DNA of 64,000 nucleotides, taken from contig NZ_CP027848.1 in the NCBI RefSeq assembly GCF_003019275.1, forward strand, positions 930,001-994,000, written 5' to 3'. This stretch comes from Staphylococcus muscae. GTDB taxonomy: Bacteria; Bacillota; Bacilli; Staphylococcales; Staphylococcaceae. The number at the start of each line of letters is the position of its first letter. Within the stretch, counting starts at the first letter, position 1. Of this stretch, positions 24,183-33,496 are shown piece after piece. The notes under the pieces were generated by a model. The model saw only the letters and a list, made by a program, of their open reading frames with translations, was not told the origin of the DNA and did not search any database. Made by a program: the position numbers and the translations under genes.

Positions 24183-25673
24183 ATGGGCGAATTACTTATT
24201 TCATTATTTGCAAATGGAAATGCAATCGTCAACATCATTTTGATTGGTCTATTCTTCCTGAATTTGACTTTTGTATTCACCATTATTTTCATGGAACGAC
24301 GCAGTGCTGAAGCTATCTGGGCATGGTTGCTCGTATTGGGGCTCTTCCCGATCTTAGGATTCGTTTTATATTTACTCTTCGGGCGACAAATACAGCGTAA
24401 GTCATTATTTGAAATAGATGAAAAGGACAAAGTTGGTTTAGAGCGTCGTGTTAACGAACAATTAGAAGCACTAAAAGCTGGCAATTTTGATCCAAGTAAC
24501 CCACACATGCAATATTACAATCATATGATTCAAATGTTGCTGTACAATAATGCCGCCTTCTACACAAATGATAATCAGATTGAACTATTCACTGATGGGT
24601 ATGACAAGTTCAATCGTCTTAAAGAAGATATTCGTCAAGCAAAAAAATATATCCATATTCAATATTATATTTTCCGAAAAGACCTTCTTGGAAAAGAAAT
24701 TTTATCTTTACTAGAAGAGAAACTTGAACAAGGTCTAGAAGTTAAAATGCTCTACGATGACATCGGATCTCGTACGTTAAAATTACGTCATTTCAAAGAG
24801 TTTCGCCAAAAAGGTGGGCAAGTGGAAGCTTTCTTTCCTTCGAAGTTGCCTTTAATCAACTTGCGTATGAATAATCGAAATCATCGTAAAATCGTCGTGA
24901 TTGACGGCACAATCGGCTATGTTGGTGGTTTCAATGTTGGAAAAGAATATTTAGGTCTTTCCAAAAAATTTGGTTATTGGCGTGACACGCATATACGGTT
25001 AGAAGGAGAAGGCGTCAACGCCCTGCAATTACGCTTTATTTTAGACTGGAATTCACAGTCTCACCGCCATAATATTCAATATGACCCAAAATACTTTCCA
25101 GAAAATCATGTCAATGTGGAGCACAACACAGGTATTCAAATTGCCTCAAGTGGACCAGATGAATCATGGGAACAAATTAAATATGGCTATCTTAAAATGA
25201 TTTCTATGGCGCAAAAGTCGATTTACATTCAAACCCCCTATTTCATACCTGATAGTTCGTTTATGGATGCTTTAAAAATCGCAGCACTTGGTGGCGTCGA
25301 TGTGAACATTATGATTCCAAACAAACCCGATCATCCATTTGTCTATTGGGCGACATATAAAAACGTTGCGAGCCTTTTAGAAGCAGGTGCACGTGTTTAT
25401 CATTATGATAATGGCTTTTTACATGCAAAGACGATGACTATTGACGATGAAATTACAAGCATTGGTACAACAAACATGGATAATCGTAGTTTTTCTTTAA
25501 ATTTCGAAGTGAACGCCTTTATTTATAATGAAGAAGTTGCCAAACAAGTACGAGAAAGCTTTGAAAAAGACTTAGAAGTTTCGTCAGAGTTGACAAAAGA
25601 ACGCTATCATAGTCGGGGGCTTGGGATTAAGTTCAAAGAGGCAATCAGCCAACTATTATCACCGATATTATAA
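24183..25673 (+). CDS. cls: Cardiolipin synthase
   Basis: 496 residues. Two N-terminal transmembrane helices (about 13-60) precede two phospholipase-D HKD motifs: [18 protein letters not shown] near 238 and [20 protein letters not shown] near 415. It condenses two phosphatidylglycerols to cardiolipin in the membrane. ATG 24183 follows AAAGGAG by about six bases and gives the family length; an upstream ATG (24153) would only add a non-conserved leader. The HD-domain gene follows 20 bases later. Confidence 0.95.
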   Translation: MGELLISLFANGNAIVNIILIGLFFLNLTFVFTIIFMERRSAEAIWAWLLVLGLFPILGFVLYLLFGRQIQRKSLFEIDEKDKVGLERRVNEQLEALKAGNFDPSNPHMQYYNHMIQMLLYNNAAFYTNDNQIELFTDGYDKFNRLKEDIRQAKKYIHIQYYIFRKDLLGKEILSLLEEKLEQGLEVKMLYDDIGSRTLKLRHFKEFRQKGGQVEAFFPSKLPLINLRMNNRNHRKIVVIDGTIGYVGGFNVGKEYLGLSKKFGYWRDTHIRLEGEGVNALQLRFILDWNSQSHRHNIQYDPKYFPENHVNVEHNTGIQIASSGPDESWEQIKYGYLKMISMAQKSIYIQTPYFIPDSSFMDALKIAALGGVDVNIMIPNKPDHPFVYWATYKNVASLLEAGARVYHYDNGFLHAKTMTIDDEITSIGTTNMDNRSFSLNFEVNAFIYNEEVAKQVRESFEKDLEVSSELTKERYHSRGLGIKFKEAISQLLSPIL

Positions 25674-25693
25674 TGAAAATGAGAGGTTGAAGC

Positions 25694-26332
25694 ATGAAGA
25701 CACATATTCAAGCGGCATTTGATTATATGAACGAGATACATGCACAAGATACAACCGGTCATGATGTTGCACATGTCAAACGTGTTCATAAACTGGCACA
25801 CACAATTGCAGGCTCCTATCCAAACGCCAACCATTACGTTATAGAAATGGCTGCTTTATTACATGACACAGTAGATGATAAACTCGTTAATCCAGAAGCA
25901 GCCTATCGTAATCTCGATACATTTTTAAATAACCTTAACGTAAAAAGCACGGATCAAGACGCAATTCGCTATATCATCAAAAATATGAGTTTTCGTCAGT
26001 CAGAGCAAGTAGGTAAACTCAAAACCATTGAAGCCCAAATCGTACAAGATGCTGACCGTCTAGATGCGCTTGGCGCTATCGGTATTGCACGTACATTCCA
26101 ATTTGCCGGCCACTTCAAAGAACCGATGTGGACAGGTGAAGCGACGCAACAAGAACTCAACAATCAAAGTGTTCAACTCGAGCAATTGTCACCTTCTGCC
26201 ATCAAACATTTTTACGAAAAGTTATTGTTATTAAAAACTTTGATGAATACACCAGAAGCACAAGAAATAGCAGCACAACGTCATCAATTTCTTGAACAGT
26301 TTCTTAATCAATTCTTTGATGAATGGGAATGA
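25694..26332 (+). CDS. HD-domain phosphohydrolase-family protein
   Basis: 212 residues. HD-superfamily ligands are visible: GHDVAHVKRVHKLA near 23, the HD pair in ALLHDTVDDK near 55, and QDADRLDALGAIG near 118. This YedJ/YpgQ-like group includes nucleotide pyrophosphohydrolases; the substrate here is unknown. It is cotranscribed with cls (20-base gap, GAGAGG ahead of the ATG) and ends just before a shared terminator. Confidence 0.85.
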   Translation: MKTHIQAAFDYMNEIHAQDTTGHDVAHVKRVHKLAHTIAGSYPNANHYVIEMAALLHDTVDDKLVNPEAAYRNLDTFLNNLNVKSTDQDAIRYIIKNMSFRQSEQVGKLKTIEAQIVQDADRLDALGAIGIARTFQFAGHFKEPMWTGEATQQELNNQSVQLEQLSPSAIKHFYEKLLLLKTLMNTPEAQEIAAQRHQFLEQFLNQFFDEWE

Positions 26333-26340
26333 ACATAGAA

Positions 26341-26388
26341 ATACGCCCGTTTCACATAGCTTATATATCGCTATTGAAACGGGCGTAT
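26341..26388. terminator. Bidirectional terminator between the HD gene and yidC
   Basis: A perfect 14-bp stem (26341-26354 with 26375-26388; ATACGCCCGTTTCA and its complement) serves converging genes on both strands, with TTTTAT on the plus side and A-rich sequence on the other. Confidence 0.9.
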
Positions 26389-26400
26389 TTTATGATTGAA

Positions 26401-27270
26401 TTATTTCTTTTTCTTCTTTTTAGATACAACTTGTGTATTTTTACCTGTCTTGTTGTTTTGTTTTTTCTCCGCTTCCATCTTTTTAATCAATGGTGCCACT
26501 TCTTCTTTTGCTTTTTTGCTATAAACCACGTTCGCAAAATATGTTTGAACAACAAGGAATGCAGCGGACACAGACCAGTATAAACCTAATGCGGCAGCTG
26601 ACGTGTATGAAATCCAGATGATCATAATTGGTGAAATAATCATCATCATATAACCCATTTGTTTTTGTTCCGCAGGCATATTTGATAAAGATACATACGC
26701 TTGTAAAAAGTAAAGAATACCAGCGATGAGTGTTATCCAAATATCTGGTTTATCTAGTTGGAACCACATGAAATCAGAGTATTTCGTAATGCCGCCACCT
26801 GTTGGGTATCTTAATACGAAATAAAGACCCATGATGATTGGCATTTGAATGATTAATGGTAAACAACCAATCATACTTGACATTGGATTCATACCATATT
26901 TTTTGTACACTGTCATCATTTCTTGGTTAGCCGCAAGTTTGTCTTCTTGCGTACGTGCACGTTTAACTTTTTCTTGCACTGCTGTAATATCAGGTTTTGC
27001 AATTTTCATTTTTTCACGCATCATATGCATGTTTTTATAGTTTGATAACATCAATGGTAATAATACGATACGTACAACTAATACGATAATGATAATCGCA
27101 AGACCATAGTTATTATCTAGTTCATGGCCTAACCAATGAATTAAGCTATCCATTGGTTGTACGAATGTATTGTAAAAGAAACCATCTCGGTTTTCAGGCT
27201 TACTATAATCACAACCAGCTAAAAAGAGTGTGATACCAAAAAGCATGGCCAGTAACGCTTTATTCTTCAT
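26401..27270 (-). CDS. yidC: Membrane protein insertase YidC/OxaA
   Basis: 289 residues. A lipoprotein signal peptide carries lipobox LAGC (Cys 20). About five transmembrane helices follow, with the YidC signature region ([19 protein letters not shown] near 72-90) and the hydrophilic-groove loop ([20 protein letters not shown] near 125). The C-terminus is Lys-rich, as in ribosome-binding YidC tails. It inserts membrane proteins with or without SecYEG. It is monocistronic and convergent with the HD-domain gene. Confidence 0.95.
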   Translation of the reverse strand: MKNKALLAMLFGITLFLAGCDYSKPENRDGFFYNTFVQPMDSLIHWLGHELDNNYGLAIIIIVLVVRIVLLPLMLSNYKNMHMMREKMKIAKPDITAVQEKVKRARTQEDKLAANQEMMTVYKKYGMNPMSSMIGCLPLIIQMPIIMGLYFVLRYPTGGGITKYSDFMWFQLDKPDIWITLIAGILYFLQAYVSLSNMPAEQKQMGYMMMIISPIMIIWISYTSAAALGLYWSVSAAFLVVQTYFANVVYSKKAKEEVAPLIKKMEAEKKQNNKTGKNTQVVSKKKKKK

Positions 27271-27358
27271 TTTTCCACCTCTATACTATTATTCACATAA
27301 GTGTCATTTTATCATATAACGTATTCAGGTGGAAACATTTCTCATAATTTACAGCAAT

Positions 27359-28000
27359 TTATTTAAAATATTGTAAGTAGCAGGACACAGATTTTTCAAT
27401 ATTGTCGCTCTGAGTAATAGAAGAAATCGTTGCGATACCATCTGCCCCATTATTAATAATAGAGGCGACATTTTCTTCTGTAATACCACCGATTGCGACA
27501 ATTGGAATCTCTTCATCATAACGACGCATACGACGAATCATTTCGATACCGCCTGCTTGCTTGGCATCGCTCTTCGATTGCGTTCGATATACAGGACCTA
27601 CACCAATATAATCGACATGTGTCAAATCCGACTGATCATACTCTTCAAAGTTACTCACACTTAAACCAATAATTTTATCTTCTGCTTGTGCATAAAAACT
27701 TTGAACTTCTGCATCGTCTTGTCCGACATGTATGCCATCAGCATCTATTTCTAAAGCGAGTGCAACATCATCATTGACGATAAAAGGAACATGATATGCT
27801 CGACATAACTTCTGAAGGTCTAATGCCTTTTGCTTTTTAGCTTCTCCTGTCAATGCAGATGGCCCTTTTTCACGAAACTGAAACATCGTAATACCTGCTT
27901 TTAAAGCATCTTCAAGGATATGATCAAGACTGCCTTTTTTTACATCCTGTGTACCTGCAATAAAATAAACTTTTAATTGCTTACGATCAAATGTCATCAT
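27359..28000 (-). CDS. thiE: Thiamin-phosphate synthase ThiE
   Basis: 213 residues, a TIM barrel joining HMP-PP and thiazole phosphate. Visible are FQFREKG near 40, VNDDVALALEIDADGIHVGQDD near 77-98, DYIGVGPVYRTQSKSDA near 130 and VAIGGI near 170. It overlaps thiM by 14 bases and is the last gene of thiD-thiM-thiE. Two adjacent ATGs could start it. Confidence 0.95.
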   Translation of the reverse strand: MMTFDRKQLKVYFIAGTQDVKKGSLDHILEDALKAGITMFQFREKGPSALTGEAKKQKALDLQKLCRAYHVPFIVNDDVALALEIDADGIHVGQDDAEVQSFYAQAEDKIIGLSVSNFEEYDQSDLTHVDYIGVGPVYRTQSKSDAKQAGGIEMIRRMRRYDEEIPIVAIGGITEENVASIINNGADGIATISSITQSDNIEKSVSCYLQYFK

Positions 28001-28793
28001 TCTTCACTTCTCTCTTCTTTATCTCTTGTTGAAAAGCGACTGTCGCAGTTTGACTCAATGCATCTAAAAAAGCAACTGCAAATGTCCCTGGCAAATCAGC
28101 ACCAGCTTTTACTTCTGCACGTTCCGCCGAAATTGTATAGTATGACACTGCTTCCGCCAACTTCTCCAATGAAGGATGTGTATCTTTCAATAAAAAGCTG
28201 GCAACAACCGCACCTAGTAAACAGCCTGTACCAGTGACTTTTGCTAATAACGGCGTCCCATTACCTAAAGCAATTGCTCGGCCATCTTGTATGATCACAT
28301 CCGTTTCACCAGTCATAACGATAGCTGCATTGTATTTAAGTTGTGCTTGTTTAGCTGCTTCAATAGGCAGTTGATCAAGCGTGCTGTCCGTCCCTTTCAT
28401 TGTGGTTGATTCATCCACAAGTGCTAAAATTTCAGAAGCATTTCCTTTGATGACTGTTACTTGAACCTCTTCTAAAAAACGTCTGCAAAAATTTCTTCTG
28501 AATTGGGAAGCACCCACTGCCACAGGATCAAAAACAATTGGTACACCTTGGCGATTTGCTTCTTTTGCAATACTCAACATATCTTCACCACTTTGTTGTG
28601 TGAGTGTACCGATATTGATGAGTAACGCTTGTGCAACTTTAAAAAAGTCTACCGCTTCTTCAGGGGCTTCACTCATAGCCGGGCTCGCACCTAAACTGAG
28701 CAAGCCATTTGCAGTAAAGTTTTTAACAACGTCATTGGTATAACATATAACAAGCGGACTTTCTTTGCGTACTGCTGATAAATAATCGCTCAT
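27987..28793 (-). CDS. thiM: Hydroxyethylthiazole kinase ThiM
   Basis: 268 residues, ribokinase-like salvage kinase for thiazole. It shows CYTNDVVKNFTANGLLSLGASP near 19, FDPVAVGASQFRR near 93, KGNASEI near 113 and the anion-hole motif GTGCLLGAVVASF near 197. Its ATG shares one base with the thiD stop (TAATG), so the genes are coupled. Confidence 0.95.
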   Translation of the reverse strand: MSDYLSAVRKESPLVICYTNDVVKNFTANGLLSLGASPAMSEAPEEAVDFFKVAQALLINIGTLTQQSGEDMLSIAKEANRQGVPIVFDPVAVGASQFRRNFCRRFLEEVQVTVIKGNASEILALVDESTTMKGTDSTLDQLPIEAAKQAQLKYNAAIVMTGETDVIIQDGRAIALGNGTPLLAKVTGTGCLLGAVVASFLLKDTHPSLEKLAEAVSYYTISAERAEVKAGADLPGTFAVAFLDALSQTATVAFQQEIKKREVKNDDI

Positions 28794-29602
28794 TAGTCCC
28801 ATCCCTTCTGTGATTGATAAGCAAAATGATTGACCGGACCTCTGCCCCGTCCTATTTCCGGTGTATATTTAATAGCTAAAGCAATAAACGCTTTTGCCTT
28901 CGCAACTGCATCATAGACGGAACGCCCTTTCGCTAACTCTGCAGTAATAACTGCTGAGAATGTACAACCTGTCCCATGTGTGTGTTCAGTTGGATAACGT
29001 TCGCCTTCAAAAACAAAATGCCCCTCTCTTGTAAAAAGATGATCTGTTGCATCACCTTCTAAATGGCCACCTTTAATGACAACACCTTTAGACCCTACCT
29101 CATTGATAAAGAAGTCGCCTGCTCGATGAATCTGATCCATTGTTTCCAATTGAAAACCTGTAATTTCTTCAGCTTCTGGAATATTAGGTGTTGCAACATC
29201 TGCATACGGTAGCAATGTAGTTTTTAATTGCTTTCGAACTTGCTCTGCCATTAGTGAATCACCACTTTTAGCAACCATGACTGGATCAATAACATATGGA
29301 ATATCAAAGTCCTTTAAATAGCGTTCGATAATAATCATCATGTCAGGTGTTGGAATCATCCCTGTTTTCAATGCATGTGGTGGTTCATCGTTAAATACAC
29401 TTGCGAGTTGTTCTTCTAACCATGCAGGTTCAAGGTTATGTATATGCTGCACACCTAAGGAATTTTGCGCCACAATACTCGTGATGGCACTCATTCCATA
29501 TACACCACATGCATGAAATGACTTTAGATCTGCCATTGCACCCGCTCCACCAGATGGATCTGTCCCTGCAATAGTCAATGCGATTTTAGGTTTCTGAATC
29601 AT
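28793..29602 (-). CDS. thiD: HMP/HMP-phosphate kinase ThiD
   Basis: 269 residues. It has the ribokinase fold with TIAGTDPSGGAGAMADLKSF near 11 and GTGCTFSAVITAELAKG near 213. It phosphorylates hydroxymethylpyrimidine twice. GGAGGTAATC is ahead of ATG 29602, and that ribosome site is the target of a leader hairpin. In S. aureus, as I recall, tenA precedes thiD; here thiD is first after the riboswitch. Confidence 0.95.
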   Translation of the reverse strand: MIQKPKIALTIAGTDPSGGAGAMADLKSFHACGVYGMSAITSIVAQNSLGVQHIHNLEPAWLEEQLASVFNDEPPHALKTGMIPTPDMMIIIERYLKDFDIPYVIDPVMVAKSGDSLMAEQVRKQLKTTLLPYADVATPNIPEAEEITGFQLETMDQIHRAGDFFINEVGSKGVVIKGGHLEGDATDHLFTREGHFVFEGERYPTEHTHGTGCTFSAVITAELAKGRSVYDAVAKAKAFIALAIKYTPEIGRGRGPVNHFAYQSQKGWD

Positions 29603-29606
29603 TTGA

Positions 29607-29651
29607 TTACCTCCATGTCTCACTTTATACATATAGACTACATAGAGGTAA
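29607..29651 (-). promoter_or_regulatory. Shine-Dalgarno-sequestering hairpin of thiD
   Basis: The thiD ribosome site segment CATGGAGGTAA (29607-29617) can pair over 11 bp, with one G-U, with TTACCTCTATG (29641-29651) just upstream; the loop is 23 bases. It lies directly between the TPP aptamer and the start codon. It is probably the expression platform acting on translation, since no U-tract terminator is seen. Confidence 0.75.
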
Positions 29652-29691
29652 CTCGGATGATTCGTTCTCACCCTGATACATCATTTCATCT

Positions 29692-29774
29692 ACTTCCCTA
29701 CGTTGGCATCATCCAAATCAGGTTCAAAGGGTTTGAATTTCCATTCATCTCAGCGAGTTAGCGCCCCTAGTAGT
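29692..29774 (-). promoter_or_regulatory. TPP (THI-box) riboswitch
   Basis: Reverse complement contains the conserved thi-box elements in order: ACTAGGGGCGC, GCTGAGATGA, ACCCTTTGAACCTGAT, GGATGATGCC and CGTAGGGAAGT. It senses thiamin pyrophosphate and normally shuts off thi expression when bound. It precedes thiD by about 90 bases and controls the thiD-thiM-thiE operon. Confidence 0.97.
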
Positions 29775-30047
29775 CATCAATGTTTAATTTACTTAAATTT
29801 AGCAAACTCAAAGTCTTTTTTCAAATGAATACCCTATCAGCACTGTCATGAATGAAAGATTATAGTATGTATTAGACGGGTCCACGCCTTACGCATTGTG
29901 CAACCCGCCTATAAAATATTAAGAAAACGTACGATTTAAAAACTGACAAAAGTCATTAGGGTTAGGGAATTAAATAAAGAAAGGAAGTAGTATATAAATA
30001 GAGAGTATGTGGTGGATACATTTTGTTAGGGTATGGGTAATAAATAG
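29775..30047. other. Intergenic region with GC-rich hairpin and C-rich motifs
   Basis: 273 bases between the riboswitch and the ssb remnant with no convincing open frame. A GC-rich hairpin in an AT-rich setting lies at 29877-29912: minus strand GGCGGGT pairs with ACCCGTC, with a further partly paired interior. Upstream on the minus strand are unpaired-looking C-runs (ACCCATACCC near 30030, TTCCCTAACCC near 29965), a motif style common in staphylococcal regulatory RNAs. The thi promoter should also lie here. A small RNA is possible but unproven. Confidence 0.4.
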
Positions 30048-30401
30048 CTAAACAAGTGTGGGATCGTTGGATTCAATAAGGGGTGGGATTTCTAAAATTT
30101 CAACAGACTCAACGACAATCTCTGTTGAAAAACGTTTTTCATCGTTAAACTGATAACGACGTGTTGTGAGTTAACCTTCAATAGATAGCAGATCTCCTTG
30201 ATTCACTTCTTGATCAATTTGTATCGCAACAGGGCCAAATGCTTTACAATTTAAATAATCAAAGATGGGGTGGTTATCCTTCCCTTTGTAATTGCGTTCA
30301 ACTGCAAGAAAAAAGGTCACAAAATAACTTCCTGGCTTTTCATAATACTTAGGTACTTTTGAGACAGTGCCGATTGCTTTAATTTGATTAATACTTATCA
30401 C
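30048..30401 (-). pseudogene. ssbB: Decayed ssb (SsbB-like single-stranded DNA-binding protein)
   Basis: An OB-fold SSB reads for 117 codons but is broken by TAA at codon 77 (30171-30173). After it the same frame continues as SSB sequence (LTTRRYQFNDEKRFSTEIVV), so a single substitution (perhaps AAA to TAA) explains the break. The start is damaged too: AGGAGG is followed by GTG overlapping it, then ATA AGT ATT where homologues have ATG near the MxNQ motif. B. subtilis has ssbB beside ywpF-like and fabZ genes, matching this context. A truncated 76-residue product is possible but would lack the last OB strands. Confidence 0.8.
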
Positions 30402-30590
30402 CTCCTGAAAGTATGATAGTATAGAAGTACTTCAAAATGCAATTTGAGTTCTATCAAATATTGACCATATAAAGTGCTTACTATTTAAACAATTTCAATC
30501 TAATAACGAATAAGTTGATTATTTGAGTTATAATAAAAGTGATATATTCAAAAAACGTAGAATTTAAAAAAATAAGGGGATGGTGGCAAC

Positions 30591-31025
30591 ATGAAGACAT
30601 TCAAAGCCGTACGCTTTCAAATTGTATCCGATAACAGTAGTGTGACTGAGTACGAACTGATTGATGGGGTCATTATTAATAAAGAAGATCGGGGAACGGG
30701 ATGGCTGCTTGAAATTGTTATTTCAGATATTCATAAAGAACAGATGACAGCTTATATGGAAGATAATCAACTTCTCAATATTCGTGTGGTCATTACACGT
30801 CCATCTAATGATCCAGCACTTTTTGATGCAACGATTAAGCACATTACACAACTCAAAGATAAAATTTCCGTTATTTTTGAATGTCATATTTATACATTGC
30901 GTCAAGTGTATGCGGAGAGCTTATTAGAGCAACTTGTTGATGAAGGATTGGAAGGAGAAGCACTGATCAAAGCCTTCAATCGAAAAATGCAATCAAAACC
31001 TCGCCTTAAAGATGAACGCCAGTAA
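30591..31025 (+). CDS. ywpF: YwpF-family protein of unknown function
   Basis: 144 residues, starting MKTFKAVRFQIVSDNS, with mixed alpha/beta character and no membrane segments. It resembles the YwpF family found near ssbB and fabZ in Bacillus and Staphylococcus; no biochemical role is known. AAGGGGATGG lies ahead of the ATG. It is a lone plus-strand gene between minus-strand genes, divergent from the ssb remnant. Its last codons form half of a terminator stem. Confidence 0.8.
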   Translation: MKTFKAVRFQIVSDNSSVTEYELIDGVIINKEDRGTGWLLEIVISDIHKEQMTAYMEDNQLLNIRVVITRPSNDPALFDATIKHITQLKDKISVIFECHIYTLRQVYAESLLEQLVDEGLEGEALIKAFNRKMQSKPRLKDERQ

Positions 31026-31049
31026 GTATGATATATACTCCTGGCGTTC
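31014..31049. terminator. Terminator overlapping the end of ywpF
   Basis: Perfect 9-bp stem GAACGCCAG/CTGGCGTTC (31014-31022 with 31041-31049) followed by TTGTTTTATT on the plus strand. The left arm is coding sequence and the TAA lies in the loop. It may also end fabZ transcription, whose stop is five bases away. Confidence 0.8.
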
Positions 31050-31054
31050 TTGTT

Positions 31055-31495
31055 TTATTCTGGTGACTGTAATGCAAATGTAAGTTCGCAGCTACATGCA
31101 AGCTGACCGTCTACCGTTGCTTTGGCTGTCCCTTTACCAATAGGACCTTTTATTTTGGTGATTTCAACTTCTAATCTCAATGTATCTCCAGGAACGACTT
31201 GTCTTTTAAATCGACATTTATCAATCCCTGCAAATAGAGCAATTTTCCCTCTATTTTCTTCGCTATTTAACATCGCAACAGCACCTGTTTGTGCAAGTGC
31301 TTCTGTTATTAATACACCTGGCATCACAGCATAATCAGGAAAATGTCCTTGAAAGAAAGGTTCATTGCCTGATACTTGTTTAATGCCGACACAACGCTGA
31401 CCTTCTTCGTATTCCACAATTTTGTCGATCAACAAAAATGGTTGACGATGCGGAATAATTTTTTTAATCTCATTATAATTAAAAATAGTTTCCAT
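31055..31495 (-). CDS. fabZ: (3R)-hydroxyacyl-ACP dehydratase FabZ
   Basis: 146 residues, hot-dog fold. The active-site motif [20 protein letters not shown] near 49-68 contains the catalytic His and Glu. It dehydrates beta-hydroxyacyl-ACP in fatty acid elongation. It lies three bases after epuA, in the transcript murA-epuA-fabZ. Confidence 0.97.
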   Translation of the reverse strand: METIFNYNEIKKIIPHRQPFLLIDKIVEYEEGQRCVGIKQVSGNEPFFQGHFPDYAVMPGVLITEALAQTGAVAMLNSEENRGKIALFAGIDKCRFKRQVVPGDTLRLEVEITKIKGPIGKGTAKATVDGQLACSCELTFALQSPE

Positions 31496-31498
31496 CTA

Positions 31499-31690
31499 CT
31501 ATGATCCTCCTAATGTCTCGCTAAAATATCTAAAAAAGTTAGGATTCAATACTTTGAAAATATCATCATGATTCATCCATAAACCAATCATAAGTCCAAT
31601 ATAAAATAGTATGACACTGACAATGACAAATGCGATCAATTTTACACTTGTTGACTGCTCCACAACCACAAAATAATACTTTTTAATCAT
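31499..31690 (-). CDS. epuA: EpuA-family small membrane protein
   Basis: 63 residues from ATG 31690. One transmembrane helix (about 17-40, [21 protein letters not shown]) precedes a short exported tail ending [13 protein letters not shown]. The family (named after pneumococcal EpuA, often mis-annotated as an RNA polymerase beta subunit) occurs immediately downstream of murA. Function is unknown. The ATG overlaps the last codons of murA and lacks a clear ribosome site, so translational coupling is likely; GTG 31711 is an alternative start. Confidence 0.75.
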   Translation of the reverse strand: MIKKYYFVVVEQSTSVKLIAFVIVSVILFYIGLMIGLWMNHDDIFKVLNPNFFRYFSETLGGS

Positions 31691-32948
31691 TGATACGTTC
31701 AATATCTGCACCGAGTGCTTTTAACTTGCCATGGAAGTCCACATAACCACGATCGAGATGCTTTAACTCTGTGACCGTCGTTTCACCTTCAGCGACAAGA
31801 CCTGCTAATATCAATGCTGCTGCCGCACGTAAGTCTGTTGCCTTTACTTGTGCTCCTTGTAATTGACTTTTGCCTTGAATCTTTGCATTGCGTCCCTCAA
31901 CCGAAATATTAGCATTCATGCGTTTAAATTCAGCTACATGCATAAAGCGATTTTCGAATACAGTTTCTGTTAAGATTTTATGGCCTTCAGCAGTTAATAA
32001 TAGTGCCATCATTTGTGATTGCATATCCGTTGGGAAGCCCGGATGTGGTAATGTTTTCACGTCGACAGGTTTGAGCTGCTCAGGTGCTGTAACACGAATA
32101 CCATCTTCACGATATTCAAGTTCAACGCCCATTTCTTCAAGTTTGTACACAAGACTTGTCATATGCTCTTTAATAGCACCTTTCACAAATACATCACCAC
32201 GTGTAATTGCTGCTGCAATCATCAATGTACCTGCTACAATACGGTCAGGAATAATCGCATGAGATACACCTTTTAGTACTTCCACACCGTGAATCGTAAT
32301 CGTATCTGTTCCTGCCCCTTTCACATCACCACCCATTTCGTTGATGTAGTTGGCAAGGTCAACAATTTCTGGTTCACGTGCCACATTCTCGATGACTGTA
32401 CGCCCTTTGGCTAAAGATGCTGCCATCATAATGTTTTGTGTAGCACCGACACTTGGGAAGTCTAAGTGTATATCATTACCGACTAAGCCATTTTCTGCTG
32501 TTGCGTGTATGAATCCTGCTTCTTGATGTATTTCAGCTCCTAATGCTTCGAATCCTTTCAAGTGTTGCTCAATCGGACGTGATCCAATGGCACATCCGCC
32601 TGGTAATGCAACTTTTGCCACACCGAGTCGTGCGAGTAACGGCCCCATTACAAGAATACTTGCACGCATTTTGCTGACATACTCATAGGGTGCTTCTTCG
32701 TTCAATTGTTTCGTTGCATCCACTGATACAACTTGTGTCGCTTCATCATAAGAAACGTCCGCATTCAAAACACTCAAAACATTATTGATTGTGTCAACAT
32801 CACTCAACGGCGGCACATTGCGTAATTCACTTTTACCTTCGCTAGCTAATAATGCTGCAGTAATAATAGGTAAAACTGCATTTTTTGCACCTTCTACCAT
32901 TACACTCCCTTTTAAAGTTTGTCCACCTCGTACAATAATTTTATCCAT
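31683..32948 (-). CDS. murA: UDP-N-acetylglucosamine 1-carboxyvinyltransferase MurA
   Basis: 421 residues. It catalyses the first committed peptidoglycan step. The fosfomycin-sensitive cysteine is in [15 protein letters not shown] near residue 119, and KNAVLP near 21 holds the substrate lysine. ATG 32948 gives the S. aureus length; TTG 32954 is a possible alternative. It is one of two MurA paralogues here (the other at 53976). Confidence 0.96.
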   Translation of the reverse strand: MDKIIVRGGQTLKGSVMVEGAKNAVLPIITAALLASEGKSELRNVPPLSDVDTINNVLSVLNADVSYDEATQVVSVDATKQLNEEAPYEYVSKMRASILVMGPLLARLGVAKVALPGGCAIGSRPIEQHLKGFEALGAEIHQEAGFIHATAENGLVGNDIHLDFPSVGATQNIMMAASLAKGRTVIENVAREPEIVDLANYINEMGGDVKGAGTDTITIHGVEVLKGVSHAIIPDRIVAGTLMIAAAITRGDVFVKGAIKEHMTSLVYKLEEMGVELEYREDGIRVTAPEQLKPVDVKTLPHPGFPTDMQSQMMALLLTAEGHKILTETVFENRFMHVAEFKRMNANISVEGRNAKIQGKSQLQGAQVKATDLRAAAALILAGLVAEGETTVTELKHLDRGYVDFHGKLKALGADIERIND

Positions 32949-33034
32949 CTTCAAAAATCCTCCACTATCTCTCTATACGCTTTTCTTTGTTATCCATATT
33001 AACTTTGATTGTTTCAATTCATTCATGACAATTG

Positions 33035-33265
33035 CTAAAATAAATATTTAATTTGTGTTGAAAACTGAAGTAAATCAATGACAAAATTGCTGACACCTGT
33101 TCCAATCACAATCGCCAAAAATATCATAACAACTTGTACTTGAACAGGGTATCCTTTTTTGAAAAACTGCTCTAAACGAACAGCATTTAATGCCCAGTAA
33201 GCAACACAAATACAGAGCACATGCATCACGATATGCGCAACTGCAAACTGTCCTAAATATTCCAT
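33035..33265 (-). CDS. ywzB: DUF1146 membrane protein (YwzB-like)
   Basis: 76 residues with two predicted membrane helices (about 8-28 and 43-65) separated by the basic loop RLEQFFKKGYPVQ. The family lies between atpC and murA in Bacillus and staphylococci; its role is unknown. ATG 33265 lies seven bases after AGAGGAG. It is separated from the atp operon by a terminator and 212 bases. Confidence 0.8.
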   Translation of the reverse strand: MEYLGQFAVAHIVMHVLCICVAYWALNAVRLEQFFKKGYPVQVQVVMIFLAIVIGTGVSNFVIDLLQFSTQIKYLF

Positions 33266-33456
33266 GATGTTGCTCCTCTTCATATAAATCTATATTGATT
33301 TTACATGATTTTTCATTCAAATCATACTATTAGTACTTGCAATAATGATATTCCCTTTTTGAAGACAATAAAAACTAAAAATAAAAGTTGTCTTGTCATA
33401 AATGTCATTAAAAGATTGTATTACAAAGCATCTAGCACACTATCGTCGAGATAAAA

Positions 33457-33487
33457 AAAGGTTTAGCCCTATTGAGCTAAACCTTTT
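33457..33487 (-). terminator. Terminator of the atp operon
   Basis: Stem AAAGGTTTAGC/GCTAAACCTTT with loop about nine bases (33457-33467 with 33476-33487) is followed by a T run on the minus strand. It lies ten bases after the atpC stop. Confidence 0.9.
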
Positions 33488-33496
33488 TGATTAAGA

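Noticed and set aside
31499..31711. DNA-directed RNA polymerase beta subunit, a common label for this gene
   Set aside because: A 63-70 residue single-helix membrane protein cannot be RNA polymerase beta; the label comes from the EpuA family name.
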